Positions 25,270-33,536 of a stretch of DNA of 64,000 nt are shown piece by piece; positions within the stretch are counted from its first letter, which is position 1; the number at the start of each line of letters is the position of its first letter. Made by a program: the position numbers and the translations under genes. The notes below the pieces were generated by a model that did no database searches, had not been told where the DNA came from, and was given only the letters and a program-made list of their open reading frames with translations. Origin of the DNA: Bog-1181 sp964565765 (GTDB lineage: Bacteria; Oederibacteriota; PGYV01; Palsa-1178); contig CAZMGF010000001.1 in NCBI GenBank assembly GCA_964565765.1, forward strand, positions 50,004-114,003, read 5' to 3'.

Positions 25270-26379
25270 ATGAAAAAAACTATCTTAATTGGCCCTCTTT
25301 TTTTAACGGTTATCGCGTTGATGCTGGTTCAGGGGTGCGGCAATTATAACCCCGGCCATCCATACCAGCATCAGTCTCCGGCATGGAACACACTTGGAAA
25401 CGCCGGATTTTCAAACGGCGCCGCGTCGAATATTTCATTTCAGGTTTATAACGGGACCCCTTACGCGGCATATCAGGACGGAGCGTCCGGGCCGGAAACT
25501 GTAATGGCGTTTAACGGCAACGGCTGGGTGAACGTGGGTACTGCCGGATTTTCAGGAAGTACGGCATCTTATTCATCTTTGCAGGGTTATAACGGCGAAC
25601 CGTATGTGGCATATGAAGACGCTGGAAATACAAATTTTGCAACGGTAATGGTATATGGCAGCAGCGGATGGCAGCCGCTTGGCGCTGAAGGATTTTCTCC
25701 CGGCCCGGTTTCATTCACATCAATGCAGATATATCAGGGGACGCAATATGTGGCATTTTCTGACGGTCTCAATCTTAACAAGGCAACAATGATGGGATAC
25801 AGCAACAATGCGTGGGGGCTTATAGGCACGGCAGGATTCTCTGCCGGAGCGGCAAATTACCTTGCTCTGCAGGTTGACAGGGGAACGGCATATGTTGCTT
25901 TCTCCGATGGCAATGCGTCAAATAAGGCGACGGTAATGAAATATGACGGTTCAGCATGGGAAGTTGTAGGAAACGCGGGTTTCTCAGCTGGAGCCGCGAA
26001 CTATATTTCACTTCAGATATCACACGGAACGCCTTACGTTGCATATCAGGATGTCCAGAATGGAAACAAAGCGACTGTCATGAAATTTAACGGAATAAGC
26101 TGGGTTGACGCCGGCCCGGCGGATTTTTCCACGGGAGAGGCTGACTGGGTTTCACTGCAGGTTTATGAGGGCACTCCATTTGTGGCTTACGTGGACGGCA
26201 ATCCAGGAGCGGCAACTGTAATGGTACTAAATGGAAACACATGGCAGGCCGTGGGCAACGCTGATTTTTCCGCCGGCCACGCGCTTTATACATGCCTGCA
26301 GGTTTACAATGGCACCCCTTTCGTGGCATACTCGGATGCGTCCCAGGCAGGCAGGCTAACAGTAAAAGTATTTGAATAA
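25270..26379 (+). CDS. Lipoprotein with seven beta-propeller-like repeats
   Basis: 369 residues. The ATG at 25270 follows TTGGAGG and starts a clear lipoprotein signal (hydrophobic stretch ending LVQGC, lipidated Cys). The rest is seven repeats of about 48 residues with the pattern W..VG.AGFS.G.A.Y.SLQVY.GTPYVAY.D......ATVM...G. Seven blades suggest a closed beta-propeller at the cell surface or periplasm. No catalytic motif is visible. Longer in-frame starts exist but would lose the signal peptide. Function unknown; ligand or protein binding is the general guess. Confidence 0.8.
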   Translation: MKKTILIGPLFLTVIALMLVQGCGNYNPGHPYQHQSPAWNTLGNAGFSNGAASNISFQVYNGTPYAAYQDGASGPETVMAFNGNGWVNVGTAGFSGSTASYSSLQGYNGEPYVAYEDAGNTNFATVMVYGSSGWQPLGAEGFSPGPVSFTSMQIYQGTQYVAFSDGLNLNKATMMGYSNNAWGLIGTAGFSAGAANYLALQVDRGTAYVAFSDGNASNKATVMKYDGSAWEVVGNAGFSAGAANYISLQISHGTPYVAYQDVQNGNKATVMKFNGISWVDAGPADFSTGEADWVSLQVYEGTPFVAYVDGNPGAATVMVLNGNTWQAVGNADFSAGHALYTCLQVYNGTPFVAYSDASQAGRLTVKVFE

Positions 26380-26393
26380 AATTTTTGGTTCAT

Positions 26394-26422
26394 TTGCATT
26401 TTTGCGCCATGGCTGATATAAT
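26394..26422 (+). promoter_or_regulatory. Sigma-70 promoter of the DUF2461 gene
   Basis: TTGCAT-17-TATAAT, about 30 nt before the start. Confidence 0.65.
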
Positions 26423-26453
26423 GTGCTGAAAATAAAAAGTACAGGAGCCGCAT

Positions 26454-27134
26454 ATGGCCGAAAATGAATTTAAGGGATACCCGAAAAAGGCCGTGGAATT
26501 TTTCAGGGGAATAAAGGAAAACAACAATAAGGCATGGTTTGAGTCCCATAAAGAGGATTATATAAAGTACTGCGTGAAACCCACCTGGGACCTTATAAAC
26601 GCGCTTACCGATACCGCCCGCAAAATTGACCCTCTTTTCCAGACCGACCCTTCAAAAATGATATCAAGGATATACAGGGATGTCAGGTTTTCACGGGATA
26701 AATCACCCTATAAAACACGGCTCTGGTTCTCATTTAAACGTCCGGGAGCACAGTGGCAGGACGCGCCGGGATATTATTTTGAAATAGCGCATGATTCCTA
26801 CGGTTTCGGCATGGGTATGTACGACCCGTCAAAAGAGGTCATTCAAAATTTTCGCAAGGCAATCACAGACCGGCCCGCGGAATTCTTCAGGGCAATATCT
26901 TTTTTTAACTCAAAAAACAATATTTTCATGCTCGGCGGTGAAAGCTACAAACGCCCTCCAAAAGAAAAAGTTGATAAAAAACTGCTCAAATGGTACATGA
27001 TGAAAAATCTATATTTTTATTATGAAAAGCCCGTTGACAATCTGCTTTTCAGCCCGCGCCTGGCTGATGAGACCGCGAGGGGATATAAAATACTGGCGCC
27101 GTTTTACAGCTATTTATGGAAAATTAAAGATTAA
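26454..27134 (+). CDS. DUF2461 family protein
   Basis: 226 residues matching the DUF2461/TIGR02453 pattern: KAVEFFRGIKENNNKAWFESHK near the start, then SRIYRDVRFSRDKSPYKTRL and a GYYFEI segment. The family is widespread in bacteria and fungi with no established biochemical role. No signal peptide. The ATG has CAGGAG upstream and a consensus promoter precedes it. It probably forms a single-gene unit. Confidence 0.85.
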   Translation: MAENEFKGYPKKAVEFFRGIKENNNKAWFESHKEDYIKYCVKPTWDLINALTDTARKIDPLFQTDPSKMISRIYRDVRFSRDKSPYKTRLWFSFKRPGAQWQDAPGYYFEIAHDSYGFGMGMYDPSKEVIQNFRKAITDRPAEFFRAISFFNSKNNIFMLGGESYKRPPKEKVDKKLLKWYMMKNLYFYYEKPVDNLLFSPRLADETARGYKILAPFYSYLWKIKD

Positions 27135-27212
27135 AAAATAGTGGCGGCGGCCTTGCCTGTAATGGTAAAATATGTATGTTCTTCGATTTGTGAATATATA
27201 ACAGGAGGAAAA

Positions 27213-28649
27213 GTGAGAAGGTTTTTGTTCCTTGTAATTCCATTGATTTTTTTTCCGGTTATAATACATCCATCCACCAGCGCACCGGTTGACCCGGCTG
27301 TGAAAAAGTACATTGATGCCGGAATAGAAAAGTATAATTCAGGGGATCTCGCCGGCGCCATAGAAAATTGCGGCAGGGCAATAGCCGCCGACCCGAAATG
27401 CGCCGCCGCATACAACAACCGCGGACTTTATGAAGACGCCGCGGGCGATACAGCCGCGGCGATAATGGATCTTGATAAAGCTGTTGAACTCTCTCCCGGG
27501 CTTGCCGAGGCATATTTTAACCGCGGCAACGCAAGGTCAAAATCCGGCGATAAAGCAGGCTCAATAAGTGATTTTGACACGGCCATAAGCCTTAATCCCG
27601 GATATGTGAAGGCATACAATAACCGCGGCAACGTAAAAAATTTCCTTGGAAACCACGAAGGCGCCATAGTGGATTACAATAAGGCCATAATGCTTGACCC
27701 GAAATACGCGGAAGCCTACAACAACCGCGGTAGCGTTGAGGACGAAATCGGGGAGCACGCCCGGGCCGTGCAGGACTGCGGCAGGGCAATAGACCTCAAG
27801 CCTGATTTTGCCGTGGCATACAACAACCGCGGAAAGGCCAAAAACAGGGCCGGTGACAGGGCGGGGGCAATGGAAGATTTTAACAGGGCTATCGAGCTTG
27901 CGCCGAAACTGACCGTGGCTTATGTAAACAGGGGCATAACCAGGTACCAGGCAGGTGACAAAAAAGGGGCGATTGAGGACCTTAATATGGCGGGCAGCCT
28001 GGGCAACAGCGCGGCATATGAAGCCGCAAAAAAAATAGAGGCGAATACCGCCCCCGGCCAGGCTGAAAACAAAACCACGGATGATAACATAAAAAAGGCC
28101 GAGGATTACAACAAGCTCGGGGAAGCGGCCGACTACGCAGGGAACAGCAGGGATGCCATTGAATATTTCAGCATGGCAATTGAATTAAACCCCGGATACG
28201 CGCTGGCATACAACAACCGCGGCTGCGTAAAAGACGATACGGGCGACCATGAAGGCGCGATAAAGGACTGCGGAAAGGCAATTGAGCTTGACCCGAAAAA
28301 CGCGGTTGCGTATTATGACCGCGGCCTTGCCAGGACCAATGCCGGCGACTACAAAGGTGCGGCAGGCGATTACAGCGCCGCAATCGGTCTTAACCCGAAA
28401 TATGAGCAGGCATACAACAACCTTGGAGCGGTAAAATATATTCTTGAAGACTATAAAGGGGCCATAGCCGATTTTGACACACTCATAGGGCTCAACGCGG
28501 GATATGCTCCGGCATATTACAACCGCGGCCGCGCAAAATATAAACTTGGAATGTATGACGGGGCCATTGAGGACCTTAATAAAGCCGGAGAGCTGGGGTA
28601 TAAGCAGGCATATAAGGAAATAAAAAAAATAGAGAATAAAAGCATATGA
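27213..28649 (+). CDS. Secreted or membrane-anchored TPR-repeat protein
   Basis: 478 residues. The GTG start at 27213 has AGGAGG 4 nt upstream and leads directly into an N-terminal hydrophobic signal (FLFLVIPLIFFPVII). About twelve 34-residue tetratricopeptide repeats follow with consensus AYNNRG..K...GD..GAI.D..KAIEL.P.Y; a less repetitive linker (about residues 275-305) splits them into two blocks. TPR arrays bind other proteins; here they would be outside the cytoplasm. The DNA is correspondingly repetitive with a 102-nt period. Partner unknown. Confidence 0.85.
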   Translation: MRRFLFLVIPLIFFPVIIHPSTSAPVDPAVKKYIDAGIEKYNSGDLAGAIENCGRAIAADPKCAAAYNNRGLYEDAAGDTAAAIMDLDKAVELSPGLAEAYFNRGNARSKSGDKAGSISDFDTAISLNPGYVKAYNNRGNVKNFLGNHEGAIVDYNKAIMLDPKYAEAYNNRGSVEDEIGEHARAVQDCGRAIDLKPDFAVAYNNRGKAKNRAGDRAGAMEDFNRAIELAPKLTVAYVNRGITRYQAGDKKGAIEDLNMAGSLGNSAAYEAAKKIEANTAPGQAENKTTDDNIKKAEDYNKLGEAADYAGNSRDAIEYFSMAIELNPGYALAYNNRGCVKDDTGDHEGAIKDCGKAIELDPKNAVAYYDRGLARTNAGDYKGAAGDYSAAIGLNPKYEQAYNNLGAVKYILEDYKGAIADFDTLIGLNAGYAPAYYNRGRAKYKLGMYDGAIEDLNKAGELGYKQAYKEIKKIENKSI

Positions 28650-28664
28650 TCGGCGGGATTGCTT

Positions 28665-29024
28665 ATGTCAACTGACAGGGGATTCGCCGATTTTGTAATT
28701 GACCAGCTTCATGACGCGGGTATAATAACGGCAAAGAAGATGTTCGGTGAATACGGGATATATATGGATTCTTTAATAATAGGGTTTGCGTGCGATAACC
28801 GGCTCTTTATAAAACCAACGGACGCTGGCAGGGAATATATCGAGGGCTCAGGCTGGCTGACACAGGCGCCGCCATACCCCGGCGCAAAGCTTTATTATCT
28901 TATTGAAGACAGGCTTGACGACAGGGACTGGATATGCGGCCTGGCAAGGGCCACTTACGTCGGACTTATTAAAAATAAAAAAAGCATTAGCAGTTTAAAA
29001 CTTAGAAAAAAACACAGGGGTTAA
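28665..29024 (+). CDS. TfoX N-terminal domain protein
   Basis: 119 residues of the TfoX/Sxy N-terminal family: DFVIDQLHDAGIITAKKMFGEYGIY, then CDNRLFIKPT and a PPYPGAKLYYLIED segment. Full-length TfoX in gamma-proteobacteria regulates competence, but single-domain versions like this one are common and of unknown role. The ATG at 28665 has GGGA 6 nt upstream; a TTG two codons earlier is less likely. Followed after 5 nt by a small zinc-ribbon gene. Confidence 0.82.
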   Translation: MSTDRGFADFVIDQLHDAGIITAKKMFGEYGIYMDSLIIGFACDNRLFIKPTDAGREYIEGSGWLTQAPPYPGAKLYYLIEDRLDDRDWICGLARATYVGLIKNKKSISSLKLRKKHRG

Positions 29025-29029
29025 ACGCG

Positions 29030-29179
29030 ATGGCTGACCAGGAACAGAATTACTGCTCGGTGTGCGGCAAGGAAGTAAGCGCGGACGAGGACTTGTGCAA
29101 GGCCTGCCGGATTAATTTCGGCGACGAGATGGAGGAAAAAGAAAGACAGAAAGGCAAGAGGAAAAAAGAAAAAAATTAG
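29030..29179 (+). CDS. Small zinc-ribbon protein, 49 residues
   Basis: It begins MADQEQNYCSVCGKEVSADE and has two CxxC knuckles (C9/C12 and C23/C26), so one zinc is likely bound. The C-terminal half is a highly charged Glu/Lys helix. The start has AGGGG about 8 nt upstream and lies 5 nt after the TfoX-like gene, so the two are probably co-transcribed. Unknown function. Confidence 0.7.
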   Translation: MADQEQNYCSVCGKEVSADEDLCKACRINFGDEMEEKERQKGKRKKEKN

Positions 29180-29219
29180 CGCTTGTGCGCTGCTTTTAAG
29201 GGAAAGAGAGTGAGCAGGC

Positions 29220-30512
29220 TTGAACAAACAATTATCAGCCGTGCGCCTGTTATCGCCGTTTATATTAATGTGCGCACAGGCTCTTTATGCCGGAAGCGCC
29301 GCCGAGCCCGTTCCAACGTGCGCTGCGATTACAAAAACCATTGATGTGAGCGCGCCGGTTATTTTGAACAAAACAAAGGGAGAGGAAATAATTTCCTTTA
29401 TTGAAACCCGTGACAGCGGTTTTATTTTCATCGGGCGGTCGGGAGTGATGAAAAACGGGCAGAAAAACATTTACGTTTTAAGAGCCGGCCCTGACGGCCG
29501 GCCGGAGTGGGAAAAATATTTCGGCCAGAACGAAATGATATCCGAAGCCGCCTGTATAATTGAAACCGACGGCGGTTACATTATTTCAGGCGGAATCAAC
29601 AGGCACCCTTTTATAATCAAAATCGACAAGTCAGGCGGCTTTCTCTGGGATAAAGTTTATTTTGATGATGCTTACGGCGGCTTTATCAGGTCAATTGCTG
29701 AAAATAGCGCCGGTGAAATATTTGCGGCGGGATATATTCAGGAAAATGAAAACGCGCCGAAATCCATACTCTTAATGAAGGTCAAGGAAAGCGGCGGGGA
29801 ACTTATTCGCTCGCAGGTTTACGCGGGAAAAGGCGGCCGCGCCGCCGGGGCCTATAAAATAGCCGGCAGCTCTGATGGCTGCGAAGTTTCAGGATATTCA
29901 TGGTCAAACGCTGTTTTGTTCAGTGTCGACGGAGCCCTGGATGTAAAAAACGCGCTCAGCCTGAACACGGATAATAAATTTGAGGAAATTTCCATTGAAA
30001 AACAGGTGAAAGGTTCTGATATAAAAGCTGAAAATTCCGGCGATACGGGGGATAAAAAAGTTCAGGGCGCCGCGATATTTTCGGATTTTTATGACGGGGG
30101 CAACGGCATAAACGCCATGTTCTATAATTTTTTTAATGCCGGCTGCAGGCATTGCGTTATATGCCGCGCCGGTTCGGATCCTTATACAGCAGGCGGCGGG
30201 CTCTGCAGTACGCTGGACGCAGTTTCGCTGGCGCAAAAAGATGACAGCCGGTTTTATATAATTACGGAAAACAGTATAGCGGCCTTTGACAATAATTCCG
30301 GATTTTATGATTACAGGTCGGGAGCGTCCATTTCCGCCGGAAAATATAAGGCGGAGTTTTCCAGGGGCGTTGTAACAAATGACGGCAATCTTGCGGTGCT
30401 GGGAAATATTACCTACCCGGAGACAGTCTCCGATTCGGGAATGACCTTTAAAACCTCAAAAACACTGGCCTTCTTCACAAAATTAACCCCGGATATGAAG
30501 AAAATCTGGTAA
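29220..30512 (+). CDS. Exported beta-propeller-like repeat protein, unknown
   Basis: 430 residues from a TTG start with AGCAGG just upstream. A Sec signal peptide (LLSPFILMCAQALYAGSA) is followed by repeats of the type DGGYIISGG...FIIKIDKSGGFLWDK, which resemble the short strands of bacterial quinoprotein-like propellers seen in surface proteins. A Cys-rich patch (GCRHCVICRAGS, about residues 312-323) interrupts the fold and may be disulfide-bonded. No catalytic motif. The call rests on repeat pattern only. Confidence 0.65.
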   Translation: MNKQLSAVRLLSPFILMCAQALYAGSAAEPVPTCAAITKTIDVSAPVILNKTKGEEIISFIETRDSGFIFIGRSGVMKNGQKNIYVLRAGPDGRPEWEKYFGQNEMISEAACIIETDGGYIISGGINRHPFIIKIDKSGGFLWDKVYFDDAYGGFIRSIAENSAGEIFAAGYIQENENAPKSILLMKVKESGGELIRSQVYAGKGGRAAGAYKIAGSSDGCEVSGYSWSNAVLFSVDGALDVKNALSLNTDNKFEEISIEKQVKGSDIKAENSGDTGDKKVQGAAIFSDFYDGGNGINAMFYNFFNAGCRHCVICRAGSDPYTAGGGLCSTLDAVSLAQKDDSRFYIITENSIAAFDNNSGFYDYRSGASISAGKYKAEFSRGVVTNDGNLAVLGNITYPETVSDSGMTFKTSKTLAFFTKLTPDMKKIW

Positions 30513-30547
30513 AACCGAAAAATGGAAAAACAGCAAAAATAATTGCA

Positions 30548-30575
30548 TTGACAATTGCCAGCTTCTTAATATAAT
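30548..30575 (+). promoter_or_regulatory. Consensus sigma-70 promoter of the C1 peptidase gene
   Basis: TTGACA-16-TATAAT, both hexamers perfect. The transcript would start near 30582, which supports the ATG at 30622. Confidence 0.85.
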
Positions 30576-30621
30576 GTGGTTTAATAAGGGTTCAAAAACA
30601 AAAATATTTAAGGGGGATGCT

Positions 30622-31410
30622 ATGTCTGTTCATAAGTACAAATTCGGATGCGTTAAAGACCTGCGCGACGGGCGTGATTATCTAATGAGGCCCTATCTTC
30701 CCGCTGTAACCCTGCCGGATAAACTTGATTACACTTCAAAAATGACGCCGGTGCGCGACCAGGGTGATGAGGGGACATGCGTGGCTTTTTCAACCGTGGC
30801 CGGCATGAAAGAATACCAGGAACAGCTTGACTGGAAAAAGTACATGAAACTCTCTCCGCGGTTTGTGTACAGCGAATGCAAAAAGCAGGACGGCCATCCC
30901 GAAGAAGAAGGGACGCAGATACGCGTGGCGATGAAAGTGTTGGCGCAAAACGGGGTATGCGAAGAGCGGTTCTGGCCCTACGCGCCGCACCAGACAGATA
31001 AGCCCGGGGCGGGAGCGGCCGCGGATGCCAAAAAATTCAGGGAGCTCTCATACGCGAGGGTGCTTAACCTTTATGAAATAAAACTGACGCTCGCCTCAAA
31101 AGGGCCGTGCGTGATTGGTATAGAATGTTTTTCCGGAATAATGAAGACAAAAACAGGAAAAGTGCCCATGCCGCCGCCGTCCGAGCAGACGCTCGGCGGC
31201 CACGCTATATGCGTTGCAGGGTATGACGAGAAGGCAAAACTTGTAAAGTTCAAGAATTCCTGGTCAGAGGCGTGGGGAGACAAAGGTTACGGTTATTTGC
31301 CGTACGCCTACATAGACAAATATATGACAGACGCCTGGTCAGCGGTTGATATAAAAGACGCGCCGCCGCTGACAATAAACGACGTGTTAAAGTACGGAAC
31401 AAAAAAATAA
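30622..31410 (+). CDS. Papain-family (C1A) cysteine peptidase without signal or propeptide
   Basis: 262 residues. The complete C1A set is visible: oxyanion Gln47 and nucleophile Cys53 in PVRDQGDEGTCVAFS, His194 in GGHAICVAGYD and Asn212 in KNSWSEAWGDKGYG. The protein starts almost directly at the mature domain, with no signal peptide and no inhibitory prodomain, which is unusual because most C1A enzymes are secreted zymogens. The ATG follows AAGGGGG. It would act in the cytoplasm unless exported in another way. Substrate unknown. Confidence 0.88.
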   Translation: MSVHKYKFGCVKDLRDGRDYLMRPYLPAVTLPDKLDYTSKMTPVRDQGDEGTCVAFSTVAGMKEYQEQLDWKKYMKLSPRFVYSECKKQDGHPEEEGTQIRVAMKVLAQNGVCEERFWPYAPHQTDKPGAGAAADAKKFRELSYARVLNLYEIKLTLASKGPCVIGIECFSGIMKTKTGKVPMPPPSEQTLGGHAICVAGYDEKAKLVKFKNSWSEAWGDKGYGYLPYAYIDKYMTDAWSAVDIKDAPPLTINDVLKYGTKK

Positions 31411-31423
31411 TTAATAGTTTCTT

Positions 31424-31440
31424 GTAGGGGCCGCCCCGCG
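31424..31440 (+). repeat. Hairpin repeat module R1, partial copy
   Basis: GTAGGGGCCGCCCCGCG is the left half of the module found in full at 14587 and 38125, lying just after the peptidase gene. Confidence 0.5.
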
Positions 31441-31456
31441 TTTTTATTATTATAAG

Positions 31457-31485
31457 TTGACAATTCGGCCGTAATCCATAATAAT
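31457..31485 (+). promoter_or_regulatory. Promoter of the ABC-F leader
   Basis: TTGACA-17-AATAAT predicts a transcript start near 31492 and a leader of about 107 nt before the ABC-F start. Confidence 0.65.
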
Positions 31486-31533
31486 TACACCATAAAGAAA
31501 TAAAGTACGATTACCCTATAAAAGGCAGAATTT

Positions 31534-31611
31534 ATGACGATCACAGCGAGAATTACTATTCCGCTTAAAGAGCGGAATTATTTTTTTAAGGGGGCGACAT
31601 GCTCCAGATAA
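31534..31611 (+). CDS. Putative 25-residue leader peptide upstream of the ABC-F gene
   Basis: A short frame, MTITARITIPLKERNYFFKG plus five residues, starts at 31534 behind an AAGG-containing site and reads through the hairpin at 31558-31578, ending 10 nt inside the ABC-F gene. Leader peptides overlapping a terminator are characteristic of ABC-F genes controlled by ribosome stalling. Translation is inferred, not shown. Confidence 0.45.
   Translation: MTITARITIPLKERNYFFKGATCSR
31558..31587 (+). terminator. Candidate attenuator before the ABC-F gene
   Basis: An 8-bp stem ATTCCGCT/AGCGGAAT with a TAAAG loop, followed by TTATTTTTTT, sits within the leader frame and ends only 11 nt before the ABC-F ATG. 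It has intrinsic-terminator form. Confidence 0.65.
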
Positions 31612-33404
31612 ACGACCTTACCCTTTCTTTCAGCGGGCAGGAGCTGCTTTCAGACGTCAGTTTCAATATCCACAGCAACGAGCGTATCGGGCTTGTCGGC
31701 CGCAACGGCTCGGGAAAAACTTCGCTTTTCAAGCTGATTACTGGAGAACTTCATCCTGACAGCGGCCGTATAATGATACCCAAGAATTATACAATTGGAT
31801 ATTTGAAACAGCACCTGACTTTCACCGAGGCTACCGTGCTTCAGGAGGCGTGCCTGGGGCTTAGGGATGAGGAACGCGCGCAGGTATGGAAAGCGGAAAA
31901 GATGCTCTCGGGGCTAGGTTTTACGGAAACTGAAATGGAAAGATCACCGGCCTCTTTTTCCGGCGGGTTTCAGGTCAGGCTGAACCTGGCAAAGGTGTTG
32001 CTGGCCGAACCGCACCTGCTGCTACTGGACGAACCCACAAATTACCTTGATATCATATCCATACGCTGGCTCGCAAAATTTCTCCAGAGGAGGGAAAACG
32101 AGCTGATGCTGATAACACACGACCGCGAATTCATGAATTCCGTCACCACGCATACCATGGCCATACACAGGCAGAAAATAAAAAAGATCGAGGGCGACAC
32201 CTCGAAACTTTTCAACCAGATAGCCTCCGAAGAGGAGGTCTATGAGCTCACCAGGCAGCGCGAGGAAAAAATAAGGAAGGAAGCCGAGGATTTTATAAAC
32301 CGCTTCCGTGCCCAGGCCACGCGCGCCAGCATGGTGCAGTCGCGCATAAAGGCCCTGGACAAGATGGACAAAAAAAGCGAATTAAACAGGATAGCCGAGC
32401 TCGGCTTTAAGTTCAATTTTAAGGAGTTTGAGGCAAAAATGCCGCTGCGCGTGCAGAATCTTTCATTCGGATACACGAAAGAGAGGACGCTCATAAAAGA
32501 CTTTTCGATAGACGTGGGGATAAATGACAGGATATGCGTCATAGGAAAGAACGGCAAGGGAAAATCAACCCTGCTGAAACTTTTTGTGGAGGAACTAACC
32601 CCGGAAACAGGAACAGTAAAAATGCATCCGGAGGCGTCCACAGGTTATTTCGGCCAGACAAACATTGAAAGGCTCGACACTTCCAATACGGTCGAAAGGG
32701 AATTCATGAAGGTAAGGCCGGACATGAAATACACCGATATACGCAGGACCTGCGGCGCAATGATGTTCCCCGGGGACGCGGCGTTAAAGGAGATATCCGT
32801 GCTTTCCGGCGGTGAAAAATCAAGGGTTTCCCTGGGCAAGATACTTTTAAACCCCGCCAATATACTTTTGCTTGACGAGCCGACAAACCACCTTGACATA
32901 GAATCGTGCGATTCCATGATAGTGGCCCTTGATGAGTTTCCTGGAGCGGTTATCATAGTTACGCACAGCGAAATGTTCCTCCACCACCTTGCCAACAGGC
33001 TGATAGTTTTTAACGAGGACAAGGTGACGGTTTTTGAGGGCACATACCAGGACTTTCTGGACAGGGTTGGCTGGGAAGAAGAAACAAAAAAACCGAAAAA
33101 AGAAAAGCCCGTGGAAAACCGCGTTGAAAGCGAAAAACAGGACCCTGTTAAAAATATAAAGAAAATGAAAAAATCGATCGCGCAGAAAATAGCGCAGACG
33201 GAAAAGTCCATTGATGAGGCCGAGAAAGCCTTTGAGGAAGTAAATCATAAACTTGTCGAGGCATATTCGAAACCGCGGGATCCGGCAATCCAGGAACTTG
33301 AAATTGAGAGCCGCAGGCAGCAGCTCAGGATCGACAAGGGGTATGAGGACCTGGAAAGATTTATAAAGGAAATGGACGCGCTTGAGGGCGTAAAAGAGCA
33401 GTAA
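31599..33404 (+). CDS. ABC-F ribosome-associated ATPase
   Basis: 601 residues with two nucleotide-binding domains and no membrane segment. Domain 1 has GRNGSGKTS, an altered signature FSGGFQVRL and LLLLDEPTNYLD; domain 2 has GKNGKGKST, LSGGEKSRV and LLLDEPTNHLD. The interdomain linker (about residues 225-280; FINRFRAQATRASMVQSRIKAL) is the P-site tRNA interaction motif. A charged coiled coil ends the protein, as in YheS/Uup-like members. ABC-F proteins rescue stalled ribosomes or protect them from antibiotics. AAGGGGG precedes the ATG. Subtype not resolved. Confidence 0.93.
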   Translation: MLQINDLTLSFSGQELLSDVSFNIHSNERIGLVGRNGSGKTSLFKLITGELHPDSGRIMIPKNYTIGYLKQHLTFTEATVLQEACLGLRDEERAQVWKAEKMLSGLGFTETEMERSPASFSGGFQVRLNLAKVLLAEPHLLLLDEPTNYLDIISIRWLAKFLQRRENELMLITHDREFMNSVTTHTMAIHRQKIKKIEGDTSKLFNQIASEEEVYELTRQREEKIRKEAEDFINRFRAQATRASMVQSRIKALDKMDKKSELNRIAELGFKFNFKEFEAKMPLRVQNLSFGYTKERTLIKDFSIDVGINDRICVIGKNGKGKSTLLKLFVEELTPETGTVKMHPEASTGYFGQTNIERLDTSNTVEREFMKVRPDMKYTDIRRTCGAMMFPGDAALKEISVLSGGEKSRVSLGKILLNPANILLLDEPTNHLDIESCDSMIVALDEFPGAVIIVTHSEMFLHHLANRLIVFNEDKVTVFEGTYQDFLDRVGWEEETKKPKKEKPVENRVESEKQDPVKNIKKMKKSIAQKIAQTEKSIDEAEKAFEEVNHKLVEAYSKPRDPAIQELEIESRRQQLRIDKGYEDLERFIKEMDALEGVKEQ

Positions 33405-33416
33405 AAGACGGACGGC

Positions 33417-33445
33417 TTGACTTTGATAAAAAATGAATGTATACT
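33417..33445 (+). promoter_or_regulatory. Sigma-70 promoter of the transglycosylase gene
   Basis: TTGACT-17-TATACT. The leader of about 85 nt contains a hairpin GCCGGG/CCCGGC (about 33489-33509) without a T run. Confidence 0.7.
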
Positions 33446-33536
33446 TGGACTATCGCAATACCCTGTATTAAAAGGGATCCAAACGCGCGCCGGGGTTTAA
33501 AAACCCGGCAACTTACTTAAGACGAGGCTTATAAAA

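Noticed and set aside
29178..29197. Terminator after the zinc-ribbon gene
   Set aside because: AGCGC-TTGT-GCGCT has only a 5-bp stem and a short T run.
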